A stretch of 64,000 bases of DNA from JAJPIG01 sp035531675 (GTDB lineage: Bacteria; Desulfobacterota; Binatia; Binatales; Binataceae): the NCBI GenBank assembly GCA_035531675.1, contig DATKSL010000031.1, positions 1-64,000 of the forward strand, given 5' to 3'. A program made the position numbers and the translations under genes. The notes below the pieces were generated by a model, which saw nothing but the letters and a program-made list of their open reading frames with translations, ran no database searches and was not told the origin of the DNA. Shown one piece after another: positions 8,689-16,884 of this stretch (position 1 is its first letter; each line of letters starts with the position of its first letter).

Positions 8689-9819
8689 ATGCCGACCAGC
8701 AGAAAACGCGATTATTACGAGGTGCTGGAAGTTGCGCACAGCGCCTCTGACGATGAGCTGAAGAAGGCTTACCGCCGCCTCGCCATCCAGTTCCATCCCG
8801 ATCGCAACCCCGGCAGCAAGGAAGCCGAGGAGCGCTTCAAGGAACTCAACGAGGCCTACCAGATCCTCTCCGATCCCGGCCGGCGTGCCCAGTACGAGCG
8901 CTTCGGCCATGCCGCCTTTGAGAATCATGCCGGCGGCGGCTTCGGCGGTTTCGATTTCACGCAGGGCTTCGAAGAGGTCTTCTCGGACATCTTTGGCGAC
9001 TTTTTCGGCGCCGGTCGCTCGCGTTCGCGATCGCGCAGCCGGCGCGGCGACGACCTGCGCTACGACCTCGAGATCGATTTCCAGGAGGCGGCCCGCGGCG
9101 TCGAGAAGACCGTCTCCTTTCAGCGCCTGACGAGCTGCGAGTCCTGCAGCGGCAGCGGCGCCCGCAGCGGCGCGGCCGGGGTCCGCACTTGTCCCAACTG
9201 TCGCGGCACCGGCCAGGTCCGAACGCAGCAGGGCTTCTTCTCGATTGCGACCACCTGCGGACAATGCCGCGGCGAGGGGATGATCATCGCCGACCCGTGT
9301 CCGAAGTGCCAGGGACAGGGCCGCACGCGGCGCGCTCAATCGCTGGCGGTGCGGATTCCGCCCGGGGTCGATAACGGCTCACGGCTCAAGCTGCGCAACG
9401 AGGGCGAGGCGGGTTTCAGCGGCGGACCGGCCGGCGACCTCTACGTCGTCATCCACGTTCGCGAGCACGAGTTGTTCGCGCGTCAGGGCAACGACGTGGT
9501 GGTCGAGGTGCCGGTCAGCTTCCCGCAGGCGGCGCTGGGCGGCGAGATTGACGTGCCGACGCTCGACGGCAAGGTCAAGGTCAAGGTGCAGCCCGGCACG
9601 CAATCGGGCAAGGTGATGCGTCTCAAGGGGCGCGGCTTCCCCGATCTCCACGGCTACGGGCGCGGCGATGAACTGGTCAAAATCTCGGTCGAAACGCCAC
9701 GTCGTTTGACCGCCCGCCAGCGCGAACTGCTCGAAGAGTTCGCCAAGGCCTCCGGCGAAGACGTTAACCATCCGCTGTCCAAGGGCTTCGTCGACAAGAT
9801 CAAAGAGATGTTCGGCTAG
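8689..9819 (+). CDS. dnaJ: Chaperone DnaJ (Hsp40)
   Basis: A 376-residue full-length type I DnaJ. The J domain carries HPD within FHPDRNPG. A Gly/Phe-rich linker (about residues 75-110) precedes four zinc-binding repeats, CESCSGSG, CPNCRGTG, CGQCRGEG and CPKCQGQG, and the C-terminal peptide-binding domain (GKVMRLKGRGFP). It delivers substrates to DnaK and stimulates ATP hydrolysis. The gene starts 101 nt after dnaK; the spacer holds a 7-bp hairpin (8644-8650 with 8659-8665) without a T-run, so transcription from dnaK may read through. Confidence 0.97.
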   Translation: MPTSRKRDYYEVLEVAHSASDDELKKAYRRLAIQFHPDRNPGSKEAEERFKELNEAYQILSDPGRRAQYERFGHAAFENHAGGGFGGFDFTQGFEEVFSDIFGDFFGAGRSRSRSRSRRGDDLRYDLEIDFQEAARGVEKTVSFQRLTSCESCSGSGARSGAAGVRTCPNCRGTGQVRTQQGFFSIATTCGQCRGEGMIIADPCPKCQGQGRTRRAQSLAVRIPPGVDNGSRLKLRNEGEAGFSGGPAGDLYVVIHVREHELFARQGNDVVVEVPVSFPQAALGGEIDVPTLDGKVKVKVQPGTQSGKVMRLKGRGFPDLHGYGRGDELVKISVETPRRLTARQRELLEEFAKASGEDVNHPLSKGFVDKIKEMFG

Positions 9820-9983
9820 ACGGCCGGGCGCGCTGTTTCCCGCCATCCAACTCCTGTCTGTGTCCGCCGAATCGGGCGGTCGAGAAATCGATTTTGCGCG
9901 ATACTTCCGGATCGCTTGCCTGCGGCTAGCGAAAACTCGTATTGCTGCCTTGACGCGATCTCGTCCAGCCAAGGAGTCACCCG

Positions 9984-11132
9984 ATGAAACGCAGCAGTGA
10001 GCGAATCCTCACCACCCATACCGGCAGCCTGCCGCGTCCCGATGCGCTGGTGCCATTGCTCAAGGCGAAGGAAGCCGGCGAGCTGGCCGACCGCGCCGGC
10101 TTCGAGCGCAGCGTGACGGCCGCGGTCGCCGAGACGGTGCGCAAGCAGAGCGCGGCGGGAATCGACATCGTCAACGACGGCGAGATGAGCAAGGTCGGCT
10201 ACTCGACCTACGTCACCGACCGGCTCACCGGCTTTGAGAGCGCCGTGCCGAGCTTCATGCTGCGGGTGGCGGATGTCGCCGATTTTCCGGCGTTCGAGCG
10301 GCGCTGGGCGGAAGATCGCTCGCTGACCACGCTCAAGCGTCCGTGCTGCACCGGCGCTATCAAGTACCGGGGCGAGGCCGAGCTCGCAACCGACCTCGCG
10401 AATCTCAAGGCGGCGCTGAGCGGCGCCAAGGTCGAAGAGGCTTTCATGACCGCGGCCTCGCCGGGCGTGGTTTCGATGTTCCTCGAGAATCGTCACTATC
10501 CGACCCACGAGGCTTTCATCGGCGCGGTGGCCGACGCGATGAAAACCGAGTACGAGGCGATTCATCGCGCCGGGTTCGTGCTGCAGCTCGATTGCCCCGA
10601 CCTCGCGATGGGCTATCACGTGCGATATTCTGAAAAGAGCGTCGCCGAGTTCCGCAAGATCGCGCAGATCCACATCGAGGCGATCAACGCCGCCACCGCC
10701 GGCATCCCGGCCGATCGCGTCCGGATGCATCTGTGCTGGGCCAACTACCACGGGCCGCATCACCGCGACATCCCGCTCAAGGACATCATCGACATGATCC
10801 TGAAAGCTCACCCGCAGGCGGTGTCCTACGTCGCCGCCAATCCGCGCCATGAGCACGAGTTCGAGGTTTTCCGCGACGTCAAGTTGCCGGCCGGCAAGTT
10901 GCTGATTCCGGGCGTGATCGATTCGACCTCCAACTTCATCGAGCATCCCGAACTGATCGCGATGCGCATCTGCAATCTCGCCCGGATCGTCGGCCGCGAG
11001 AATGTGATCGCGGGCAGCGACTGCGGCTTCGGCACCTTCGCGGGCAGCGAAACGGTCGACAGCGAAATCGTATGGCGCAAGCTGGCGGCGATGGCTGAGG
11101 GCGCGCAGATCGCGACCCAACGGCTATGGTGA
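9984..11132 (+). CDS. MetE C-terminal-domain-like methyltransferase family protein
   Basis: A 382-residue single-domain relative of the catalytic half of cobalamin-independent methionine synthase. It opens with the family motif TTHTGSLPRP. It retains candidate zinc ligands H and C in MHLCWANYHG, a Glu in the ANPRHEHE stretch and a Cys in SDCGFG. Stand-alone proteins like this include epoxyalkane:coenzyme M transferase homologues and many uncharacterised enzymes, so a thiol-alkylating reaction is likely but the substrate is not. AAGGAG at 9970-9975 fixes the start. It stands alone, 164 nt after dnaJ. Confidence 0.8.
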   Translation: MKRSSERILTTHTGSLPRPDALVPLLKAKEAGELADRAGFERSVTAAVAETVRKQSAAGIDIVNDGEMSKVGYSTYVTDRLTGFESAVPSFMLRVADVADFPAFERRWAEDRSLTTLKRPCCTGAIKYRGEAELATDLANLKAALSGAKVEEAFMTAASPGVVSMFLENRHYPTHEAFIGAVADAMKTEYEAIHRAGFVLQLDCPDLAMGYHVRYSEKSVAEFRKIAQIHIEAINAATAGIPADRVRMHLCWANYHGPHHRDIPLKDIIDMILKAHPQAVSYVAANPRHEHEFEVFRDVKLPAGKLLIPGVIDSTSNFIEHPELIAMRICNLARIVGRENVIAGSDCGFGTFAGSETVDSEIVWRKLAAMAEGAQIATQRLW

Positions 11133-11207
11133 CGGCCGGCGGACTTTGACCAAGCTGGCAGCGGACGGACTTATTCGATCATCGCGGCGCGGATACCCAT
11201 CGAGTCT

Positions 11208-12110
11208 CTACGATAAGCGGCCGAGCTGATTCATCAACGCGCGGCGCATCACCGCGATCGGCGCCGGCACGCGGTTGAATAATCGAAACGCCAGCGCGCC
11301 CTGATGGAGCAGCATCGCGGCGCCGTCCGCGGTCGGCCGGCCAAGCGCGCGGGCCGGCTTCAGGAAGGGCGTGAGCCGCGGCGCGTAGATTAGGTCATAG
11401 AAGAGACAGTCGCGCGGCGTCGCGCGGTAATCGAGCGGCACGAAGCGCGTCGCCTTCAAGCCGATCGAGGTCGCGTTCATCACGAGGGCGGCGCCGGCCA
11501 TCAATTCCCGGTCGCCAAGCGCGTCGAGTCCCGCCGCCTGAATCCGGCTCTTGCCCGAGGCGCGGCCAAAGCGTCGCGCCAGGGTCTCGGCGCGCGAGAG
11601 CGTCCGGTTGACGATTACGATCCGGCCCGCCCGCAGTCTCTGCGCAGCAACCAGCGCCGCGGCCGCCGCCCCGCCCGCGCCGATCACGATCGCGAGCTTG
11701 CCGGCCAGCGCGACGCCGAGTTCCCGCAGCGCCCGTTCGAGGCCACGCGCGTCGGTATTGTCGCCATAGAGAACGCCGCGGCGATTGACGATACAGTTGG
11801 CCGCGCCGAGCAGCCGCGCTTCGGCGCTCAGTCGCTTGACGACCGCGAGCGCCGCCTGCTTGTGCGGCACCGTGAGATTGACGCCCAGCAGATCGAGCGC
11901 CGCGATGGCACGCAACGCCTCGGGCAGTCGATCGAGCGTGACGTGGCAGGCGACGTAGACACGGTCCATCGCCAGCGCCGCGTACGCCGGGTTATGCATC
12001 GCCGGCGACAGCGAGTGCGCGACCGGATCGCCGAATACCGCTGCGATGCGGGTGCGGCCGCCGATAGCGAGAGGTTTCGACGCAACCGCGGGCGGGCGCC
12101 TGGTAATCAA
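11208..12110 (-). CDS. aroE: Shikimate dehydrogenase
   Basis: A 300-residue NADP-dependent shikimate dehydrogenase (3-dehydroshikimate to shikimate). Visible motifs are HSLSPAMHN (shikimate-binding serines), NLTVPHK with the catalytic Lys, DNTDARG, the nucleotide loop GAGGAA, NATSIGL and the C-terminal LLHQGALAF. The start appears to be TTG at 12110 because no ATG lies before the conserved fold; GAGG sits about 14 nt upstream. The preceding pyrE ends only 12 nt away, so the two probably form an operon. Confidence 0.93.
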   Translation of the reverse strand: MITRRPPAVASKPLAIGGRTRIAAVFGDPVAHSLSPAMHNPAYAALAMDRVYVACHVTLDRLPEALRAIAALDLLGVNLTVPHKQAALAVVKRLSAEARLLGAANCIVNRRGVLYGDNTDARGLERALRELGVALAGKLAIVIGAGGAAAAALVAAQRLRAGRIVIVNRTLSRAETLARRFGRASGKSRIQAAGLDALGDRELMAGAALVMNATSIGLKATRFVPLDYRATPRDCLFYDLIYAPRLTPFLKPARALGRPTADGAAMLLHQGALAFRLFNRVPAPIAVMRRALMNQLGRLS

Positions 12111-12122
12111 TCCCGACCAGCC

Positions 12123-12695
12123 TCAGCGCGGAGCCTGCGCGGCGCGTGCGGCCCGCACCTCTTCGGCGGTGAACAGATAGACATATTTGAGCCCGGCCTG
12201 CGCGAATGCCGCGGCGGCGCCTTCGCCGCGATCGACCAGCGCCAGCGCGACGACCACCTCGGCTCCCGCCGCACGAGCCGCCTCGGCGGCCTGCAGGCTC
12301 GAGCCGCCGGTGGTGATGGTGTCGTCGATCACCGCGGTACGAGCGCCCTTGCGAAACGCGCCCTCGACGATCTGCTGGAGGCCGTGGGGCTTGACCTCCT
12401 TGCGCACGAAGAACCCGGTCAGCGGCAGCCGGCGCCGCCAGGCCGCGGCGATGATCGCGTCGGTCACCGGTAATGCTCCCGCAGCCATCCCACCGATCTG
12501 TTCGAGACCGTTTTCGACCACCAGATCGATCATCAGTTCGCCGGCCAGAAAGGCGCCTTGCGGAAGGTAAAGCGTGCGCTTGCAGTCGATGTAATAGTTC
12601 GACGAGCGGCCCGAGGCGAGCGTCAACTTTTCCCGTTCGAAGTACGACTCGCGGGCCAGCAGCTCGAGTAATTCGCTACGTTGCGCGGTATCCAT
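12123..12695 (-). CDS. pyrE: Orotate phosphoribosyltransferase
   Basis: A 190-residue type I phosphoribosyltransferase of pyrimidine synthesis, making OMP from orotate and PRPP. It has the PRPP-binding signature TAVIDDTITTGGSS, the dimer-contributed basic loop RKEVKPHG, and the N-terminal LTLASGRSSNYYIDCK typical of PyrE. The gene precedes aroE with a short gap and diverges from the DUF1614 gene. Confidence 0.93.
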   Translation of the reverse strand: MDTAQRSELLELLARESYFEREKLTLASGRSSNYYIDCKRTLYLPQGAFLAGELMIDLVVENGLEQIGGMAAGALPVTDAIIAAAWRRRLPLTGFFVRKEVKPHGLQQIVEGAFRKGARTAVIDDTITTGGSSLQAAEAARAAGAEVVVALALVDRGEGAAAAFAQAGLKYVYLFTAEEVRAARAAQAPR

Positions 12696-12765
12696 CGCTG
12701 AGCCGCAATCTAGACGCTGGCCGCCCGCCGGACAAGCCTCGCCATCGCGCGGCGGCGGCGCTCGG

Positions 12766-13476
12766 ATGCGCCGGCGGCATTGCGGCTGCTATTATGCCCC
12801 GGTGTTCTTCGGTCCATTCCTCTTTTTCTACGTTCTGGTGTTCTTCGCGCTGCTCGCGTTTCTGTTCGCGCTGATCGAGATTCATATCATCAGCTACGCC
12901 TTCCAGATGGTCGGGCTGCCGCCGGAACTTGCCTTCCTGGCGCTGCTGGCGAGCCTGATCGGCAGCTATATCAACCTCCCGATCATGCGCTTGCGATGCG
13001 AGCGGATTCATCAAGCCGACGTGGTCCGCAAATTCGGCGTCGCCTACCGCCTCCCGGCCCATCTGTTCGGCGACTCGACCACGATCGCGGTCAACGTCGG
13101 CGGGGCGATGGTCCCGATACTGATTTCGATCTATATCCTGGCGCGGCGGCCCGACGCGATGTTCTCCGCCCTGATTGCGGTAGCAGCGGTCGCGATCGTG
13201 GTCCACCTGTTCGCGCGACCAGTCAGAGGCGTCGGTATCGCGGTGCCGATGTTCATTCCGCCGATCGTCGCAGCGCTCGCCGGTTACATCCTGGCGCCCC
13301 ACGGATTGCGGCCGATTGTCGCCTACGTCGGCGGCGTCGGCGGCACGCTGGTAGGGGCGGACCTCGCCAATCTGTGGCGGATACGGGAACTCGGCGCGCC
13401 GGTCGCGTCGATCGGCGGCGCCGGCACCTTCGACGGCATTTTCCTGACCGGCATCGTGGCGGTGCTGCTCGCCTGA
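12766..13476 (+). CDS. DUF1614 family integral membrane protein
   Basis: A membrane protein of up to 236 residues with about seven hydrophobic segments. The C-terminal stretch GGTLVGADLAN followed by ASIGGAGTFDGIFLTG is characteristic of the DUF1614 family. The family function is unknown. The first possible ATG (12766) adds an Arg/Cys-rich dozen residues; a GTG at 12802, giving a start at VFFGPFLFF, fits a membrane protein better. It diverges from pyrE. Confidence 0.75.
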   Translation: MRRRHCGCYYAPVFFGPFLFFYVLVFFALLAFLFALIEIHIISYAFQMVGLPPELAFLALLASLIGSYINLPIMRLRCERIHQADVVRKFGVAYRLPAHLFGDSTTIAVNVGGAMVPILISIYILARRPDAMFSALIAVAAVAIVVHLFARPVRGVGIAVPMFIPPIVAALAGYILAPHGLRPIVAYVGGVGGTLVGADLANLWRIRELGAPVASIGGAGTFDGIFLTGIVAVLLA

Positions 13477-13502
13477 GCGCCGCGCGCCGCAGCGGCAAAC
13501 TG

Positions 13503-13949
13503 TCAGGCCGGCTTGAACTTCACCAGCGTGCACTCGGGCGTCGCGTCTTCGAACGCGACCGTCACCGGCATCCCGATTCGCACCTGCTCGGGCGTCGCGA
13601 CGATATTGGTCGTCATGCGCGGCCCCTCTTCGAGCTCGACGATCGCCAGCACGAACGGCAGTTCCTTGAAGGCTGGGGTCGGCGAGTAACGGGCCACGGT
13701 GTAGCTGTAGACGGTGCCACGTCCGCTCACTTTCTTCCATTCGAGACGATCGGAAAGACAGTGCGGGCACAGCGGCCGCGGATAATACATGAACTTGCCG
13801 CACGCGCCGCACTGCTGGAGCGAAAGCTCGTGGCGGCGCGCCGCCTCCCAGAACGGGGCGCTGGTCGGACTCGGATGCGGTAGCGGCTTGCCATACTCGC
13901 TGATGAAAGCCGGCGGATTCTCGCCGTCGCCTCGCCTTGGTTCGCTCAT
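13503..13949 (-). CDS. Zn-ribbon/OB-fold (DUF35) acyl-CoA-binding partner protein
   Basis: A 148-residue protein with a rubredoxin-like zinc ribbon, C-G-A-C ... C-P-H-C (about residues 48-65), followed by an OB-fold (SYTVARYSP, PFVLAIVELEEGP, VRIGMPVTV). This is the DUF35/ChsH2 architecture, whose members bind acyl-CoA for a partnered thiolase or aldolase. Its ATG overlaps the stop of the thiolase-like gene in an ATGA junction, which strongly suggests a complex of the two products. A longer upstream frame is a shadow of the thiolase gene. Confidence 0.85.
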   Translation of the reverse strand: MSEPRRGDGENPPAFISEYGKPLPHPSPTSAPFWEAARRHELSLQQCGACGKFMYYPRPLCPHCLSDRLEWKKVSGRGTVYSYTVARYSPTPAFKELPFVLAIVELEEGPRMTTNIVATPEQVRIGMPVTVAFEDATPECTLVKFKPA

Positions 13950-15103
13950 GATTGACGCTCCAGGATGATGCTGCACTGCTCGCTCATCACGCCGCCGTTG
14001 CCGTTGACGTAAGCCAGCTTGGCGTCCTTGACCTGGCGGCCCTCGCCGCGCCCCATCAACTGGCGGATGCCCTCGGTGACGTGCGACATGCCACCGGCGA
14101 AGCCGGCCTGGCCGAAAGAAAGCTGCCCGCCGTGGGTGTTGCACGGCAGGTCGCCGCCGTAGGTCAGGTCGTGCTCCATCACGAATGGCCCGCCCTGCCC
14201 CTTCTTGCAAAAGCCGGCGTCTTCGAGCGTCACCATCACCGTGATCGTGAAACAGTCGTAAGGCTCGACCATGTCCATGTCGGCCGGCTTGAGGCCGGCC
14301 ATCTTGAAGGCCGCTTCGGCCGCCGGCTTGACGCACGAGGTGGTCACCGACGGTGCATAGCTGATTACCGAGTGATCGGAACATTCACCCGCGCCGAGCA
14401 GCCATACCGGCGGATGCTTCGAGCGCTTGGCGATTTCGGGCGAGACCACCACGAACGCCGAGGCGCCGCACTGCGGGCTCACGATATCGAAGATATGGAG
14501 CGGATCGGCCAGCATCCGCGAGTTCACCACCTCCTCGATGGTAAGCGGGCGATCGTTGAAGCGCGCCAGCGGATTCTGCAGCGCGTTGGTGCGCTGATCG
14601 ACCGCGATCTTCGCGAGCTGCTCCGAGGTGGTGCCGAACTCATGCATGTGGCGCTTGGCGATCAGCGCGTAGCCGAGCGTCGGGGCGATGTAGCCGTAGG
14701 GCCATTCGAACTCGCGCTCCAGCGAAATCCACGGGAACGGCATGCCGGTGGGGCGATTGAGGTCGCCGCCGACGCACAGCACCGCGTTACACATCCCGCC
14801 GTCGATCGCCGCCGCGGCCCGCCAGAACATCCCGGTGCCGATCGCGCCGCCGGTGTCGACGATATCGAGCATGCTCGGTTCGATGCCGATCATCTCGCAG
14901 AACGAGGCCGGGTAGAATCCCGCCGGGTCGGTGAACGGCACCGCGTTCAGCACGCCGTCGATATCTTTCTTTTCGAGGCCCGCGTCGGCGATCGCCTCGG
15001 CCGACACCTTGGCCATCAGGCTGAGCGCGGTCTCGTTACCGGGTTCGCGAAAAGGTTTTATCTCACCGATTCCAATCGCCGCGGCCTTACGCTTGAGACT
15101 CAT
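13946..15103 (-). CDS. Thiolase-superfamily protein of the lipid-transfer (Ltp2-like) type
   Basis: A 385-residue thiolase-fold protein. The C-terminal NTHGGQLSFGQAGFAGGMSH segment is the typical His/Gly motif of SCP2-thiolase relatives. Where a condensing thiolase has its nucleophilic Cys, this protein reads IVDTGGAIGTG with no Cys, as in Ltp2-type retro-aldolases that act with a DUF35 partner. The chosen ATG at 15103 has CGGAGG at the right distance; the frame extends 11 codons further without one. Likely role: C-C cleavage or formation on a CoA ester, possibly a side-chain retro-aldol step. Substrate unknown. Confidence 0.8.
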   Translation of the reverse strand: MSLKRKAAAIGIGEIKPFREPGNETALSLMAKVSAEAIADAGLEKKDIDGVLNAVPFTDPAGFYPASFCEMIGIEPSMLDIVDTGGAIGTGMFWRAAAAIDGGMCNAVLCVGGDLNRPTGMPFPWISLEREFEWPYGYIAPTLGYALIAKRHMHEFGTTSEQLAKIAVDQRTNALQNPLARFNDRPLTIEEVVNSRMLADPLHIFDIVSPQCGASAFVVVSPEIAKRSKHPPVWLLGAGECSDHSVISYAPSVTTSCVKPAAEAAFKMAGLKPADMDMVEPYDCFTITVMVTLEDAGFCKKGQGGPFVMEHDLTYGGDLPCNTHGGQLSFGQAGFAGGMSHVTEGIRQLMGRGEGRQVKDAKLAYVNGNGGVMSEQCSIILERQS

Positions 15104-15213
15104 GCCATTGCCTCCGATCTTCGGTCTGGTCCGCAACGCTTAACACAATCTTTCGGGATGCGAAAAGGGTTGCAGGCGCCGGGCGGCTTTCAGATGCCAG
15201 CACCGGCGGCGGG

Positions 15214-15375
15214 ATGCTCCAGGGTACGGCCAAAGACGGCAAGCCATTCGACGCCACCCTGCGCTATACCGACGGCTACCGCAAAATCCACGGCCGGTGG
15301 CTGATCGTGCTGGAACATGTCTCGGTGCCGATCGACATCGCGACCGGCGAACCCGACTTCAGCTCGAAGCCTTAA
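15214..15375 (+). pseudogene. 3' remnant of a SnoaL-like (NTF2-fold) gene
   Basis: This frame reads GKPFDATLRYTD ... KIHGRWLIVLEHVSVP and stops at 15373-15375. It closely matches the last third of SnoaL-like/ketosteroid-isomerase-like proteins, which usually end with Y-R-K-x-x-G-R-W-x-I-x-H-E-H-x-S-V-P. The frame is closed upstream by TGA at 15094, and only about 53 residues follow the single internal ATG, so the first 80-100 residues of a normal domain are missing. The missing part abuts the start of the divergent thiolase gene. It is best read as a truncated remnant. Confidence 0.6.
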
Positions 15376-15442
15376 GCGCGATTTCGCCGCTTGGCGAGCC
15401 GCGCCTGCGCCCTCGGTCGTCGCACCGATTACGGCGATGTTA

Positions 15443-15472
15443 TTGACCGCCCGCGTAACGGGCCGCTAGTAT
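15443..15472 (+). promoter_or_regulatory. Candidate sigma-70 promoter of the initiator tRNA
   Basis: TTGACC (15443-15448), an 18-nt spacer and TAGTAT (15467-15472) lie just ahead of the tRNA, whose first base is 15478. The spacer contains a small CCCG/CGGG inverted repeat. Match to consensus is moderate; the placement is what supports it. Confidence 0.45.
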
Positions 15473-15477
15473 TCGCA

Positions 15478-15554
15478 GGCGGGGTGGAGCAGTCTGGTAG
15501 CTCGCCGGGCTCATAACCCGGAGGTCAGAGGTTCAAATCCTCTCCCCGCAACCA
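15478..15554 (+). tRNA. Initiator tRNA-fMet (CAU)
   Basis: A 77-nt cloverleaf with anticodon CAT and encoded CCA at 15552-15554. Initiator hallmarks are present: three consecutive G-C pairs at the base of the anticodon stem (GGG/CCC around CTCATAA), A11-U24 in the D stem, and no Watson-Crick pair at 1-72. The unpaired 1-72 position is G1 with A72 instead of the common C1-A72. The T arm is AGAGG/CCTCT. The gene stands alone between a broken SnoaL-like gene and the glycosyltransferase operon. Confidence 0.93.
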
Positions 15555-15654
15555 ATTTTCCCCTACGAAGAGAAGCGCTTTCTGAAACCGGCCGTCGAGC
15601 CGAGTCGATCAGGCTGACCTCGCCAGGCGCGCGCGGAATACCTTCACGGCGAAT

Positions 15655-16884
15655 TCAGTTAACTGACGCCTCGGCTCCGGCGCGAAGGTCGTTCGGACGG
15701 CCCGCCATCAGCAACTCGAGAATTTCCGGGATTTCGAACACCGCGCGATTCTCCAGCGCACCGACCCTGGCGCGAAATCCGTTCAGTTGTGCGGGATTCT
15801 GCATCCGCTCGACCGCCGCTGCGATCTCTGAGAACGATCGCAATACAAGGCCGAGTCCATGCTCGGCAATCCACTGGGTGTTGTACCGCTCCTGGACCAT
15901 CGTGAGCGCGTTGCGTTCGACGATCAGCGGCAGTCCCATCACCAGCGCCTCGCTGATACTGCCCGGCCCGGGCTTGCCGATAAAGAAATCCGCCAGCCGC
16001 ATGAACTCGGCGATGTCGGGCGTGAAGCCCTCGATATGGTGCGGAAACGGCAACCTCATCGCCGTCAATTGATCGCGCAACTGCTGGTTGTGGCCGCAGA
16101 TGAAAACCAGTTGCGTTTTGAGTCCCGCCGCCGCGACTCGCGCCGCGATCGTCGCCATCCGCCGCGAACCGTAGCCGCCGAACATCACCAGCCCGGTCAG
16201 CACGTCGGGCTCGAGTCCGATCCGGCGGCGCGCTGCGGCCCGCGAAATCCCGGCCGGCTCGTAAAAGCCCGGGCGCACGATCATGCCCGAGGCGCGGAAC
16301 ACGCGTTGCGGCGAGTGTCCCATCCTGAGCGCTTGCTGGACCGCGAACTGGGTGCCGCAAATCAGATACTGCGGCTGGGACTCGATCCAGAAATGCGGCG
16401 GGTAGTCGGCGAGATCGGTCATGATCGTGACCATCGGCGCACTGACCCGTTGCATGTTCGTATCGGCGGCGCGCAGACCCTCGAGAATCGCGCGGTTGAA
16501 ATTCGGAATCAGCGAGACCACCAGGTCGGGCGCCGGCCTCTCCCAAAAGCGCGCCAGCAGCGCGACCTGATACGGATGCAGGCGGCGGATCAGGGCCTGC
16601 GTCGTTCGCAGCATCGCTCCGCTGCCGACCGTCAGGCCGTACTTGAGGATGGCGTTGTAGACATTTTCGATCTGCACGCCGGTCACGCGGCTGATGAGAT
16701 CGATCGGCTCGAGCACCTCGCGCAGGTTTACCATCCGCACCCGCCAGTCGCGTCGCTGCCGCTCGGCGCTCGCCTTCAACGCCATCGCTGCCGTGCGATG
16801 ACCGCCGCCGGCGTCGAAAAAAATCACATCGACCAGCCGTTGCGGCGCAGGATACGGCGGCAGCCTGGACCACGCGATGCTCAT
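15655..16884 (-). CDS. MGDG-synthase-like family 28 glycosyltransferase
   Basis: A 409-residue GT-B glycosyltransferase. The N-terminal acceptor half has FFDAGGGHRTAA and TIMTDLADYPPHFW, as in monogalactosyldiacylglycerol synthases and the polyprenyl/diacylglycerol branch of GT28. The C-terminal donor half has GGYGS, then IGKPGPGSISEAL, the nucleotide-sugar site. Likely role: sugar transfer to diacylglycerol or a related lipid at the inner membrane. The ATG at 16884 overlaps the stop of the upstream phosphoesterase gene and has GGAGG 10 nt before it; the longer frame is a shadow of that gene. Confidence 0.8.
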   Translation of the reverse strand: MSIAWSRLPPYPAPQRLVDVIFFDAGGGHRTAAMALKASAERQRRDWRVRMVNLREVLEPIDLISRVTGVQIENVYNAILKYGLTVGSGAMLRTTQALIRRLHPYQVALLARFWERPAPDLVVSLIPNFNRAILEGLRAADTNMQRVSAPMVTIMTDLADYPPHFWIESQPQYLICGTQFAVQQALRMGHSPQRVFRASGMIVRPGFYEPAGISRAAARRRIGLEPDVLTGLVMFGGYGSRRMATIAARVAAAGLKTQLVFICGHNQQLRDQLTAMRLPFPHHIEGFTPDIAEFMRLADFFIGKPGPGSISEALVMGLPLIVERNALTMVQERYNTQWIAEHGLGLVLRSFSEIAAAVERMQNPAQLNGFRARVGALENRAVFEIPEILELLMAGRPNDLRAGAEASVN

